Part shown: positions 7,983-16,050 of the stretch, in pieces
Position numbering within the stretch: the first letter of the stretch is position 1
Layout of the letters: every line of letters starts with the position of its first letter
NCBI RefSeq assembly: GCF_014138605.1
Contig: NZ_JACJHX010000007.1
Span: 108,539-172,538 of the forward strand
Length of the DNA stretch: 64,000 bases
Direction: 5' to 3'
From: Peribacillus huizhouensis
GTDB lineage: Bacteria; Bacillota; Bacilli; Bacillales; DSM-1321
The notes under the pieces: generated by a model
The model's input: the letters and a program-made list of their open reading frames with translations, nothing else
Told to the model about the DNA's origin: nothing
Databases searched by the model: none
Position numbers and translations under genes: made by a program

Positions 7983-9533
7983 TTATAAAGGAATATTCCC
8001 ATGTTTTTTTAATGGTCTAGATTCCTTTTTGTTACGCAACATCTCTAGAGATTGGAGCAATCTAATGCGCGTTTCCCGGGGATCGATGACATCATCAATC
8101 ATTCCTTGACTTGCTGCTACATACGGATTTGCAAATTTCTCAAGATATTCGGAAATTTTCTGTGCCCGTGTCTGCTCTGGATTTTCACTCGTTTCAATTT
8201 CTTTTGCAAATATTATATTCGTAGCCCCTTGAGGCCCCATGACGGCAATTTCAGCATTAGGCCAGGCAAATACAAAATCGGCACCAATTGATTTACTATT
8301 TAACGCTACATAAGCACCACCATATGCTTTACGGAGAACGACTGTTAACTTTGGTACTGTCGCTTCAGAATAAGCATAAAGGATTTTTGCACCATGGCGA
8401 ATGATTCCACCGTGCTCTTGCTTAACTCCAGGGAAAAATCCAGACACATCTTCCAAGGTAATAAGTGGAATATTGAACGAATCGCAAAAACGAATAAATC
8501 GTGCTGCTTTGTCTGAAGAATCGATATCAAGCCCTCCAGCTAATACTTTGGGCTGATTGCAGACGAGTCCGACCACCTCGCCCTTCATTCTCGCTAAGCC
8601 GATCACAATATTTTTCGCAAAATCTTTTTGGATTTCCATAAACGAATCAGTATCTACGACCTCACCAATTACTAAACGAACATCATAAGGACGCAAACCA
8701 TTAAATGGAATAATTTCTGTAAGTGTTGGTCGGTAATCTTCTTTATCATCTACAGCATAGAGAGGTGGTTTTTCCTCATTATTTTGCGGTAAATACATGA
8801 GTAGCTGACGTACCATCTCCAATACTTCTTTTTCTGATTGAGCTTGAAAATGGGCGTTTCCGCTAATGCTAGTATGTACAATTGCACCACCAAGATCTTC
8901 AGCACTAACCTTTTCTCCTGTCACCGTTTCAATCACTTTTGGTCCAGTGATGAACATTTGACTCGTATCTTTTACCATAAAAACGAAATCGGTAATAGCT
9001 GGTGAATAAACGGCTCCGCCGGCACATGGGCCCATAATAACCGAAACTTGCGGGATAACCCCCGAATAAATTGCATTTCGATAAAAGATCTGTCCATATC
9101 CATCCAGAGAAGCAACCCCCTCTTGTATTCGAGCTCCTCCAGAGTCATTTAACCCTATAAACGGAGCACCATTTTTCGCGGCTAAATCCATGACATTTAC
9201 TATTTTTTTTGCATGCATTTCGCCGAGAGCTCCTCCAAAAACTGTAAAGTCGTGAGAAAATAAATAAATCGGACGCCCATTCACTTTTCCATATCCTGTA
9301 ACTACGCCATCTCCAGGTCCTTTGATTTTATCTAGGCCAAAATCAACACAGCCATGCTCGATAAATGGATTGAGTTCAACGAAACTCCCTTTGTCGACCA
9401 AAAGATGTATTCGTTCTCTTGCTGTTAACTTACCTTTTTCATGCTGCTTCAAAATTCGCTCATCTCCACCGCCAAGCTCTACTTCCTGCCGTCGATCATA
9501 CAACTTATTGATAAGTTCATAGATGTCTGTCAT
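7983..9533 (-). CDS. Acyl-CoA (propionyl-/methylmalonyl-CoA) carboxyltransferase subunit
   Basis: A 516-aa carboxyltransferase of the biotin-dependent acyl-CoA carboxylase / methylmalonyl-CoA decarboxylase family, moving CO2 between biotin and an acyl-CoA. The N-half has the acyl-CoA site with FSHDFTVFGGALGEMHAKKI and GLNDSGGARIQEGVASLDGY (oxyanion glycines). The C-half has the biotin site with PLITLEDVSGFFPGVKQEHG, HGAKILYAYSEATVPK and AFAWP-type FVFAWPNAEIAVMGPQGA. It overlaps the epimerase gene by 4 bases (ATGA), so the two are co-translated. It corresponds to B. subtilis yqjD. No biotin carboxylase or biotin carrier gene is in the window. Confidence 0.92.
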   Translation of the reverse strand: MTDIYELINKLYDRRQEVELGGGDERILKQHEKGKLTARERIHLLVDKGSFVELNPFIEHGCVDFGLDKIKGPGDGVVTGYGKVNGRPIYLFSHDFTVFGGALGEMHAKKIVNVMDLAAKNGAPFIGLNDSGGARIQEGVASLDGYGQIFYRNAIYSGVIPQVSVIMGPCAGGAVYSPAITDFVFMVKDTSQMFITGPKVIETVTGEKVSAEDLGGAIVHTSISGNAHFQAQSEKEVLEMVRQLLMYLPQNNEEKPPLYAVDDKEDYRPTLTEIIPFNGLRPYDVRLVIGEVVDTDSFMEIQKDFAKNIVIGLARMKGEVVGLVCNQPKVLAGGLDIDSSDKAARFIRFCDSFNIPLITLEDVSGFFPGVKQEHGGIIRHGAKILYAYSEATVPKLTVVLRKAYGGAYVALNSKSIGADFVFAWPNAEIAVMGPQGATNIIFAKEIETSENPEQTRAQKISEYLEKFANPYVAASQGMIDDVIDPRETRIRLLQSLEMLRNKKESRPLKKHGNIPL

Positions 9534-9946
9534 TTTTCCTCCTCCTCTTCATGCTCACACAACTCATATAGAACGCCTCCACCTGACTTTGGATGAAGGA
9601 AAGCAATCTGAGCTTGATGAGCACCAATTCTTGCTGTCTTATCAATCATATGTAAGCCTCCATTATTAATTTCTTCAATTCGAGATGAAATATTTTCCAC
9701 ACTAAAAGCTATATGATGAATACCTTCGCCTCGTTTTTCAATAAATTGGGCTATTGGGCTATCTTTAGATAATGCTTCCACTAATTCCAACTTTGTATTG
9801 CCAGCGTTTAGAAATGCTACCCTTACTCTTTGATCCTCTACGATTTCAATTCCTTCCAGTTCCAATTGAAATACATTCGTATAAAGCGGCAAAGCTTCGG
9901 CTATTGATGTGACAGCTATACCTATATGATCAATCCTCTTTATCAT
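9530..9946 (-). CDS. mce: Methylmalonyl-CoA epimerase
   Basis: A 138-aa protein of the vicinal oxygen chelate fold. It starts MIKRIDHIGIAVTSIAEALP, with the metal-ligand His in DHIGIAV, a second His in GEGIHHIAFSVENI, and the ligand Glu near the C-terminus in GVLYELCEHE. It interconverts R- and S-methylmalonyl-CoA, and the adjoining carboxyltransferase gene (4-bp overlap) supports that assignment over glyoxalase. Together they fit propionyl-CoA metabolism, a product of Ile, Val and odd-chain acid breakdown. It corresponds to B. subtilis yqjC. The start ATG has GGGG close upstream. Confidence 0.9.
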   Translation of the reverse strand: MIKRIDHIGIAVTSIAEALPLYTNVFQLELEGIEIVEDQRVRVAFLNAGNTKLELVEALSKDSPIAQFIEKRGEGIHHIAFSVENISSRIEEINNGGLHMIDKTARIGAHQAQIAFLHPKSGGGVLYELCEHEEEEEK

Positions 9947-10118
9947 GTAAAGCCCCCATTTAATATTGTTGAATAATAATATTAAATAAATTCAAATCGA
10001 TTCTTGCTTATATTCGTTACTACAATATATCCTTGAGATTCTACTATGGACGAGTTAAACTATATATATACGCATGCTGTAAGGAATTCTATACTCCTTA
10101 CATAGAGGAGAGATTAAA

Positions 10119-10217
10119 ATGAAAAACAAGAAAACGAGAAAAATCGTTGTTTATTTAATGATTATTTCCATGTTATTAACGAGTCTACTTTCTGGCATTG
10201 CATTCTTTCTACAATAA
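10119..10217 (+). CDS. prli42: Prli42, stressosome-associated miniprotein (32 aa)
   Basis: A 32-codon gene with GAGGAG 8-9 bases before the ATG at 10119. It reads MKNKKTRKIVVYLMI, then a hydrophobic helix ending in AFFLQ. The basic N-terminus (KNKKTRKIVVYLM) followed by one ~20-residue membrane segment is the hallmark of Prli42, described in Listeria as the membrane anchor that tethers the stressosome (RsbR) and allows stress sensing. Conservation of this tiny protein in Bacillaceae is known. It is divergent from the epimerase gene. Its stop codon TAA at 10215 lies inside the ATAAAGTGAA start of a family B repeat. Confidence 0.85.
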   Translation: MKNKKTRKIVVYLMIISMLLTSLLSGIAFFLQ

Positions 10218-10262
10218 AGTGAATCTTCAATCAGTGGGGGCTTCACTACCCGTTAATGCGGA
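10214..10262. repeat. Repeat family B, truncated copy at the end of prli42
   Basis: AATAAAGTGAATCTTC, then ATCAGTGGGGGCTTC, jumping directly to CTACCCGTTAATGCGGAATA, the closing block of the family. The middle of the repeat is missing, so this looks like an internal deletion derivative. The TAA of ATAAAG is the prli42 stop codon. Confidence 0.6.
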
Positions 10263-10278
10263 ATAAAAAAGATCATTC

Positions 10279-10359
10279 AAAAAGGGGCAGACCCACACTC
10301 TATCATCGTTTATTTGTTAATAAACGATGATAGTAACTGTGAGGTCTGACCCTTTTTTT
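10279..10359. terminator. Repeat family A, short copy acting as bidirectional terminator
   Basis: AAAAAGGGGCAGACC at 10279 pairs with GGTCTGACCCTTTTTTT at about 10342-10359, and an inner stem ATCATCGTTTAT / ATAAACGATGAT closes the loop. T runs exist on both sides, so it can terminate both prli42 (plus) and the L,D-transpeptidase gene (minus). Confidence 0.75.
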
Positions 10360-10387
10360 AACATTTTTTTAAGGCAATTCGCCATTC

Positions 10388-10897
10388 TTATTTCATAAAT
10401 CCCTGCTCTTTAGCCAATGTTGCAAAGTCTTTTGGCGAATGGGTGATAAAAACCTTTGTTCCAATTGGTACACGCTCATATAAAGACTCGATGTCGACTT
10501 TTCTCAAGCGGACACATCCATTTGAGATATATCTTCCAACAGAAGCTTGATTGTTCGTACCATGAAGTCCATAAATTCTCCCATCGGTTCCTAATGCATC
10601 AAAGCCAATCCATCTCGTACCTAGAGGATTTCTAGGATCTCCTCCAGGAATGTTCTTTTTACGGAAATACGGATTTACAGCTTTCACTTTAACGGTAAAT
10701 AATCCTTCTGGTGTAAGCTCATTGCTTCTCCCCGTACCAGCAGGGTAGACATTCTGGACTTTATTATCATCAATGAATGCCACCTTGTTAGTTGCTTTAT
10801 TTACGATGACAAAGGGTTTTCCAACAACAGCAGAAGCGGTCATCGTTACAAATGACAATAATATGCTTGTAAGGATTAAGGAAAGCAATATCTTCAT
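10388..10897 (-). CDS. L,D-transpeptidase with signal peptide (YkuD domain, YqjB type)
   Basis: An exported 169-aa YkuD-fold enzyme. I place the start at the ATG at 10897 (MKILLSLILTSILLSFVTMT) because GGAAGG lies nine bases upstream; an ATG 21 bases earlier lacks a good site. A signal peptide ends near TASA. The catalytic motif is present, with HGTNNQASVG and ISNGCVRLRKVD containing the nucleophilic cysteine. Such enzymes form 3-3 cross-links or attach groups to peptidoglycan, in Bacillus mainly in the spore or cell wall. It is followed in the operon direction by a repeat A terminator. yqjA lies 27 bases upstream, so both may form one operon. Confidence 0.9.
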   Translation of the reverse strand: MKILLSLILTSILLSFVTMTASAVVGKPFVIVNKATNKVAFIDDNKVQNVYPAGTGRSNELTPEGLFTVKVKAVNPYFRKKNIPGGDPRNPLGTRWIGFDALGTDGRIYGLHGTNNQASVGRYISNGCVRLRKVDIESLYERVPIGTKVFITHSPKDFATLAKEQGFMK

Positions 10898-10924
10898 CTG
10901 ATCAAACCTTCCATTCATTTTCCG

Positions 10925-11917
10925 TTAGTTTTCACCCATCTTTAGCTTTTCATGCTGTTTTTTTGGTTCTGGTAGCCCTTTAAATGAATGCTTAAGCTGT
11001 AAATACTGCTCGATTTCCTTCATTAACTGTAATAATGCTGCTCGCGATTCAAACTCTTCACGGGTCACAGGTAGTTCCATTTTTTTGAAAACCTGCTCCA
11101 TGTCATCAAGCTTCTTTAAGTAGATAATCGCGGTATTCTGCGGATGGACGTTGTTACTTAGTTCAATGAGAAATTCTCCTAACATCTTACTTTGCTTAAC
11201 TTTTGACGGAATATTCGTAGCGAGCGGCAAGATACGCTCGATAATTTCAAATTGCTTTTCCCTCATTTTAAAATAATGATAATACACGTCATCATCACGC
11301 AAAAAATGATTCTCTACATCTCGAAATGCTAACGTCTTTGCTTCAGCTAATAATTTAGGTGTCTCAGTAATTTCTTTCCCATCCCAGTTACTTACATTTG
11401 TATGCAAATAATTTACTAGCTCCATAAGAATTATGCTGAAATTACCTTCAATTTTTTTCTGATAATCGATTAATTTATTCTCAAGACTCGGCATATACCA
11501 ATTCATTAATAAGGCTGAGCCAATTCCAATTATGATGAGGCCTAGTTCATTCAGCCAGAGATCAAGCGTGATATGTTCAGCTGTATATAGATGTAAGATA
11601 ATGACGCCGCTTGTTACGATGCCTTCATTTACTTTTAAAGCAACCGTTGTTGGTATCAAAAGTAATAAAATAATGCCAATGATCATTGGATTATAGCCAA
11701 TTAGTTCAAACAGGATGGTGGAATAGACCATCGCAACTAAACAAGCTATGAATCGCGAATAGGCGGCCCCAAGAGATTTTTTCTTCGTTACCTTCGTACA
11801 GAGAATCGTAATAATCCCTGCAGACGGAAAACTATCCAACCCCGCTAATTGTGCTAGAAAAATGGCGAGGGTCGTACCTGCTGCCGTTTTCATTGTCCGA
11901 TATCCGATTTTTAACAT
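10925..11917 (-). CDS. YqjA-like membrane protein, aromatic acid exporter family (DUF939)
   Basis: The most likely start is the ATG at 11917 (MLKIGYRTMKTAAGTTLAIF), preceded by GGGTGAT; upstream in-frame codons to 11974 give a tail not typical of the family. About 330 aa. The N-terminal half has ~5-6 hydrophobic segments (SFPSAGIITILCTKVTKKKS is the family signature after the first helix), and the C-terminal half is a charged helical cytoplasmic domain. It resembles the aromatic acid exporter superfamily, but the substrate is unknown. It keeps the B. subtilis position between yqjB and the art operon. Confidence 0.85.
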   Translation of the reverse strand: MLKIGYRTMKTAAGTTLAIFLAQLAGLDSFPSAGIITILCTKVTKKKSLGAAYSRFIACLVAMVYSTILFELIGYNPMIIGIILLLLIPTTVALKVNEGIVTSGVIILHLYTAEHITLDLWLNELGLIIIGIGSALLMNWYMPSLENKLIDYQKKIEGNFSIILMELVNYLHTNVSNWDGKEITETPKLLAEAKTLAFRDVENHFLRDDDVYYHYFKMREKQFEIIERILPLATNIPSKVKQSKMLGEFLIELSNNVHPQNTAIIYLKKLDDMEQVFKKMELPVTREEFESRAALLQLMKEIEQYLQLKHSFKGLPEPKKQHEKLKMGEN

Positions 11918-12029
11918 AACGAGATCACCCAGTTTTCTTATAATAATACCCATCTTACCAACAAACGCGACCAATTTATAGTGAAAGCACAGTCAACTAT
12001 CATAATTAAAGTATTCACATTTTTCCGTA

Positions 12030-12062
12030 AAAAAAAAGACAACAATCATGTCGTCTTTTTAG
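12030..12062. terminator. Short hairpin between art operon and yqjA
   Basis: AAAAAGACAACAATCATGTCG pattern: arms AAAGACAAC and GTCGTCTTTTT (one mismatch) with T runs on both strands (minus: TCTTTTTTTTTACGG). It probably insulates yqjA from upstream transcription. Confidence 0.55.
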
Positions 12063-12151
12063 TATGAAGGATATGGAGACGGATCTCCACTACCTCCTAA
12101 TATAGTCAATTTATTTTGCAGGTGTACTATATTTGTTGTAAAAAAAACAAA

Positions 12152-12193
12152 ATTTAGCTCCACACCCCCCGTTAAGATTAGGTGGGTGTAGCT
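12152..12193 (-). terminator. Terminator of the art operon
   Basis: Arms AGCTCCACACCC (from 12153) and GGGTGTAGCT (to ~12192) with a ~16-base loop. The minus-strand side continues into an A/T-rich stretch with T8. It lies 43 bases after the ATPase stop codon. Confidence 0.7.
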
Positions 12194-12235
12194 TGCTATT
12201 TTAAATAATGGGTTTAAACGCCATATTCGTTTGTC

Positions 12236-12958
12236 TTATAATACTTTTTCCAAAAAGTCTTGTGCTCGCTTGCTTTTTGGACTCGAAAAGAATTCACTTG
12301 GTGGTGCATCTTCAACAAGATTCCCACCATCAAGGAAAAGAATTCGGTCAGCTACTTCTCGTGCAAAGCCCATTTCGTGTGTGACAATGACCATCGTCAT
12401 TCCTGTATGAACAAGGTCTTTCATAACAGCTAGCACTTCTTTAACCATTTCTGGGTCGAGTGCAGAAGTAGGCTCGTCAAACAGCATAACATCAGGGTTC
12501 ATTGCAAGCGCTCTGGCGATAGCAACCCGCTGTTTTTGTCCCCCTGATAATTTATTAGGATACTGCTTTTCTTTATCAGCAAGACCCACTTTTTTTAGTA
12601 ATTCCCTACCTTGCTTCTGTGCCTCTTGTTTGGAAAGTCCTTTCACCTTCATCGGTGCATAAGTTAAATTATCCAATACCGTTTTATGCGGGAACAAATG
12701 AAAATGTTGAAACACCATCCCTACATGTTCGCGGACTTTCATAATGTTTGTTTTATTATCGGTAATATTCGATTCTTTTATCCAGATTTGCCCTTCAGTC
12801 GGCTGTTCAAGTAAATTCAAGCAGCGAAGAAATGTAGATTTTCCCGATCCTGATGGACCAATAACGGCTACAACTTCGCCTTCTTTAATACTTGTATTGA
12901 TTCCTTTAAGGACGTCCAGTTTTCCATAACTTTTGTGGAGGTTGTCTACTTTAATCAC
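12236..12958 (-). CDS. artM: Polar amino acid (arginine-type) ABC transporter ATPase
   Basis: A 240-aa ATP-binding subunit of a polar amino acid importer. Walker [16 protein letters not shown] is at residues ~33-47, the Q-loop is in [18 protein letters not shown], the ABC signature [16 protein letters not shown] at ~136, Walker [17 protein letters not shown], and H-loop [16 protein letters not shown]. It overlaps artQ by 8 bases, so the two are coupled. Order and similarity match B. subtilis yqiZ (artM, also called artR). Arginine specificity is taken from that orthology, not from a visible residue. Confidence 0.9.
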   Translation of the reverse strand: MIKVDNLHKSYGKLDVLKGINTSIKEGEVVAVIGPSGSGKSTFLRCLNLLEQPTEGQIWIKESNITDNKTNIMKVREHVGMVFQHFHLFPHKTVLDNLTYAPMKVKGLSKQEAQKQGRELLKKVGLADKEKQYPNKLSGGQKQRVAIARALAMNPDVMLFDEPTSALDPEMVKEVLAVMKDLVHTGMTMVIVTHEMGFAREVADRILFLDGGNLVEDAPPSEFFSSPKSKRAQDFLEKVL

Positions 12959-13610
12959 TACGTTTCATTCTCCCTTCAATCAACTTGCCAATCACTGTTA
13001 ATATCATGACCATCACATAATAAATCAAGCCAGCAAATAGTATCGGCTCGAAGAATTTATATGTGTCGCCACCAACAATATAAGAACGGCGCATAATATC
13101 TGCTAGTCCAATTGTTGTTACAATAGCTGATTCTTTTGTTAACGTAATAAATTCATTCATTAAGGCTGGTAAGATATTTTTGAAGGCCTGAGGCAGAATA
13201 ATGCTTATCATCATACTTGAATAAGGAACACCAAGTGCAAGTGCTGCCTCTCTTTGTCCCTTATCAACAGCATTAATTCCACCGCGAATGACTTCTGAAA
13301 TATAAGCAGCGGAATTTAATCCGAACGACAAGAAAGCAGCTTCAAATGCTTCAATTTGCACACCGAACAATTGTGGAGACCCAAAATAAATCAACATAAG
13401 CTGCAAGACAAGCGGTGTGCCGCGGAAAATTGACGTATAAAAGTCCGCAATCCAATTTAATGGCTTAATACGGCTAATTTTCATTAACGATAATATAATT
13501 CCTAAAATTATCCCAATTACTGCTGCTACTGCAACAACTTTTAATGTCATTGGGATCCCTTCTAAAATATAAGGAAGGGAGGGTATAATTCTTTCAAAAT
13601 CCAAGTTCAA
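12951..13610 (-). CDS. artQ: Polar amino acid ABC transporter permease
   Basis: A 219-aa inner-membrane subunit with ~5 transmembrane segments. [14 protein letters not shown] and the EAA loop ([20 protein letters not shown], then [10 protein letters not shown]) are typical of HisMQ-type permeases and contact the ATPase. The start is a TTG at 13610 preceded by GAGAGGATG. It overlaps artM by 8 bases and follows artP with a hairpin between. It is the likely orthologue of B. subtilis yqiY. Confidence 0.9.
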   Translation of the reverse strand: MNLDFERIIPSLPYILEGIPMTLKVVAVAAVIGIILGIILSLMKISRIKPLNWIADFYTSIFRGTPLVLQLMLIYFGSPQLFGVQIEAFEAAFLSFGLNSAAYISEVIRGGINAVDKGQREAALALGVPYSSMMISIILPQAFKNILPALMNEFITLTKESAIVTTIGLADIMRRSYIVGGDTYKFFEPILFAGLIYYVMVMILTVIGKLIEGRMKRSD

Positions 13611-13655
13611 ACCACATTCATCCTCTCTTTAGTTCGTATACGAGAAAGCGCGGAA

Positions 13656-13693
13656 AAACGTTCAAAAGAGAATACGCACCCTTTTGAACGTTT
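13656..13693 (-). other. Intra-operon hairpin between artP and artQ
   Basis: Perfect 13-bp arms AAACGTTCAAAAG and CTTTTGAACGTTT around a 12-base loop, between the binding-protein and permease genes. There is only a weak T run, so it probably acts as a partial terminator or an mRNA-stabilising 3' end. Either would give more binding protein than permease. Confidence 0.65.
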
Positions 13694-13703
13694 CTTTGCA
13701 CAT

Positions 13704-14525
13704 TTATTTAGCCGTTTCGCCACCGAACCATTTTAATATAAGTTTTTCCATTTCACCGTTTTCCATCATTTTTTTCAATTCAGTATTAAATTTTTCAGTT
13801 AGTTCACTGTCTTTTTGGAAAGCAATCGCCGAGCCCGCTTCTTCTGTTTTAGTATCTGTCTCAATCAAGTACCCTGCAAGATCTGGATTATCTTCTAAAT
13901 AGCCTTTTGCTACTGTATCTTCAATAATGGCTGCATCAAAACGACCAGCTTTGATTTCTTGAACTAAATCAGGAATACGATTACGATTTTCAATTGTAAG
14001 GTCGATACCGTCTTTTTTTAGGTCCTTTGCAATTCCTTCTTGAATAGATGCTAATTGAACACCAACCGTAGCACCTTTAAGATCTTTTGCACCTTTAATT
14101 TTACTATCTGCTTTCGTTACGATCATATGATTGGATTTATAATAGATATCACTGAAATCTACCGTTTTTTTCCGTTCTTCTGTAGGAGACATCCCCGCAA
14201 GTACAAAATCTACTGTTCCATTTTCTAAAGAAGGTACCAGACCGTTAAAATCAATATCCTTCACTTTAAATTCATAGCCAAGTTTTTGTGTAATTGCTTT
14301 GGCTACATCGATGTCAAAGCCCATGATTTCATCACTCTTTGATGTCTCAACATATTCAAATGGCGGATAATCTGCTGAAGTTCCCATCGTTAATACTTTT
14401 TTCTCATCACCATTAGCAGTTTCTTTATCGTTTGCTGAATCATTATTTGATGTACCGCAAGCCGCTAAAATGGTCATCATCATAATCATGGCGAACATTA
14501 GCATAAGTTGTTTACTATTCTTCAT
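13704..14525 (-). CDS. artP: Arginine-type ABC transporter substrate-binding lipoprotein
   Basis: A 273-aa lipoprotein from the ATG at 14525, chosen because GGAGG lies eight bases upstream; the frame is open to 14552. The signal peptide ends in the lipobox TILAAC, so the protein is anchored at the outer face of the membrane. The mature part is a type 2 periplasmic-binding fold: ADYPPFEYVETSKSDEIMGF for the first lobe, and GATVGVQLASIQEG and RFDAAIIEDTVAKGYL for the hinge and second lobe. It delivers polar amino acids to ArtQM. It is the likely orthologue of B. subtilis yqiX (artP). Confidence 0.9.
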   Translation of the reverse strand: MKNSKQLMLMFAMIMMMTILAACGTSNNDSANDKETANGDEKKVLTMGTSADYPPFEYVETSKSDEIMGFDIDVAKAITQKLGYEFKVKDIDFNGLVPSLENGTVDFVLAGMSPTEERKKTVDFSDIYYKSNHMIVTKADSKIKGAKDLKGATVGVQLASIQEGIAKDLKKDGIDLTIENRNRIPDLVQEIKAGRFDAAIIEDTVAKGYLEDNPDLAGYLIETDTKTEEAGSAIAFQKDSELTEKFNTELKKMMENGEMEKLILKWFGGETAK

Positions 14526-14787
14526 TCCATATTCCTCCGATTGCTTATTCATAGATTTTTCCCTATCAACATTCCATACATTTATTATAGGAAAATATAA
14601 TTTTCTCTTTCAATATTCATGCACTGTAATGTATTTTAACACATTTTTATATTTATTCAATAGTATTTATAATGATAAATCCATGTTCAAAATCTGGTGA
14701 ATGGTATGAATCAGCTCCTTTTTTTATTATTTCTCCAACTTTCATTTTCAATACAAAACTAATATGACGTTAATATGAAAGATCTAT

Positions 14788-14945
14788 CAAGAAGAACGCT
14801 ACACTCGCCTAATCAAAATGGCGGCGGTGCCGAGCCCGATTTGGGGATACTTTCTTAATATAGTAAGTATTTCCGGGAAAGTAGATTATTTTAATTTGTA
14901 AGTCGCGAAGCTCCGTTCCCACTACCTTCATAAAAAACTAAGCTA
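14788..14945. repeat. Repeat family C, copy 1
   Basis: Contains ACGCTACACTCGCCTAAT, AATGGCGGCGGTGCCGAGCC, GATTTGGGGATA, and TAAGTCGCGAAGCTCCGTTC ending near CCTTCATA. The same ordered blocks appear at 38344 and 43632. The 635-base gap 14526-15160 between artP and the TetR gene holds this element, the divergent promoters and the TetR-type palindrome. Confidence 0.65.
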
Positions 14946-15113
14946 ATTATCACCATTACTGATCACTTCTCGCATGATTGGATTGTTCCCTTAGACTGAT
15001 CATGATAAACAAGAACTTCTCTGTATGACGAAAATTATGTGTGTTAAAAATTTCGCTATACGAAAATATTCAGGTGAAAGTGTTTGAGATATGTGTTAGA
15101 ATTTAATAAGAGA

Positions 15114-15146
15114 TGACCAATTGGTCAATTCAAAAACCAAATGGTT
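15114..15146. promoter_or_regulatory. TetR-type operator pair
   Basis: TGACCAATTGGTCA at 15114-15127 is a perfect 14-bp palindrome, followed eight bases later by the related half-matching palindrome AACCAAATGGTT at 15135-15146. It sits 15-47 bases before the start codon of the TetR-family gene, so autorepression of the TetR/MFS operon is likely. Confidence 0.65.
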
Positions 15147-15160
15147 AATAGGGGTGCGGG

Positions 15161-16024
15161 ATGAACGAAAAGAAACGAAAAATATTAATCGCTGCAATGA
15201 AACTTTTTTCAAAAACAAGCTTTCACCAAACTTCCATGCAGCAAATTGCTGACGTTTGCGGAGTCTCCAAAGGAAGCTTATATACTCATTTCAAATCAAA
15301 AGAAGAACTCTTGTCGGAGATTTTTTCATATTATTATCATGTGCTAAGTCAACAAATGGCTGCAGAAGAAACGAAAGTTGATTCAGCCAAAGAAGCCTTT
15401 ATTCGTGAAATTGCTATTCGACTTCGACATTACTGTGAATTTCACGAGTTTTTTAAAATGCAAATGAATGAAGTTAGAGGGCTTGAAGACCCATCACTCA
15501 ATCAATTTGTACACCAAGAACATACCAAACTGCTCCAAAAAACAGAAAAAGGTATCGTGCTAGTCTTTGGGCAAGAAGTAGCACCATATGCGACCGATTT
15601 AACGGCCACTTTAAAAGGTATGTTAATTACTTATGTACGAGGGATTATTGAGCATGGAAAGAAGTGTGACCTTAATGAGCTTGCTCGTTTTCTATTTCTC
15701 CAACTTGATGCGATTGTTCACACATTCATCGATAAAAAACCTAACCCGTTTTTTATCACCTCGCCTTTGCAATCACAGCCAAAAGAAACTACTCACCCAC
15801 TATATATTGTCAGGAAAATGAAAGAAGCGATCGCCTCTTTTACAGAAGATATTCTTATTGAATCTGTGGACATTTTAGAAAAAGAACTTTTAGAAATAAA
15901 ACCACGTGCCGCTGTTTTATCAGGAATGATCCACAATTTGAAAGCAAGCAGTACCCTTTTCGAGCTTGCAACAGAGCTGGAAAAAACGATAAATCAAATG
16001 CCTATTACCACATTAAATAAATAG
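15161..16024 (+). CDS. TetR/AcrR-family regulator
   Basis: A 287-aa repressor. The N-terminal helix-turn-helix is clear: ILIAAMKLFSKTSFHQTSMQ then QIADVCGVSKGSLYTHFKSK at residues ~8-47. The remaining ~230 residues are helical and not recognisable, making the protein longer than the usual ~190-220 aa. It is followed after 26 bases by an MFS drug-efflux-type gene, so it probably controls export of a toxic compound. The palindromes at 15114-15146 are its likely operator. The start ATG at 15161 has GGGGTG upstream. Confidence 0.85.
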   Translation: MNEKKRKILIAAMKLFSKTSFHQTSMQQIADVCGVSKGSLYTHFKSKEELLSEIFSYYYHVLSQQMAAEETKVDSAKEAFIREIAIRLRHYCEFHEFFKMQMNEVRGLEDPSLNQFVHQEHTKLLQKTEKGIVLVFGQEVAPYATDLTATLKGMLITYVRGIIEHGKKCDLNELARFLFLQLDAIVHTFIDKKPNPFFITSPLQSQPKETTHPLYIVRKMKEAIASFTEDILIESVDILEKELLEIKPRAAVLSGMIHNLKASSTLFELATELEKTINQMPITTLNK

Positions 16025-16050
16025 AACGTATAAAGAAAGCAGGTTCATAT

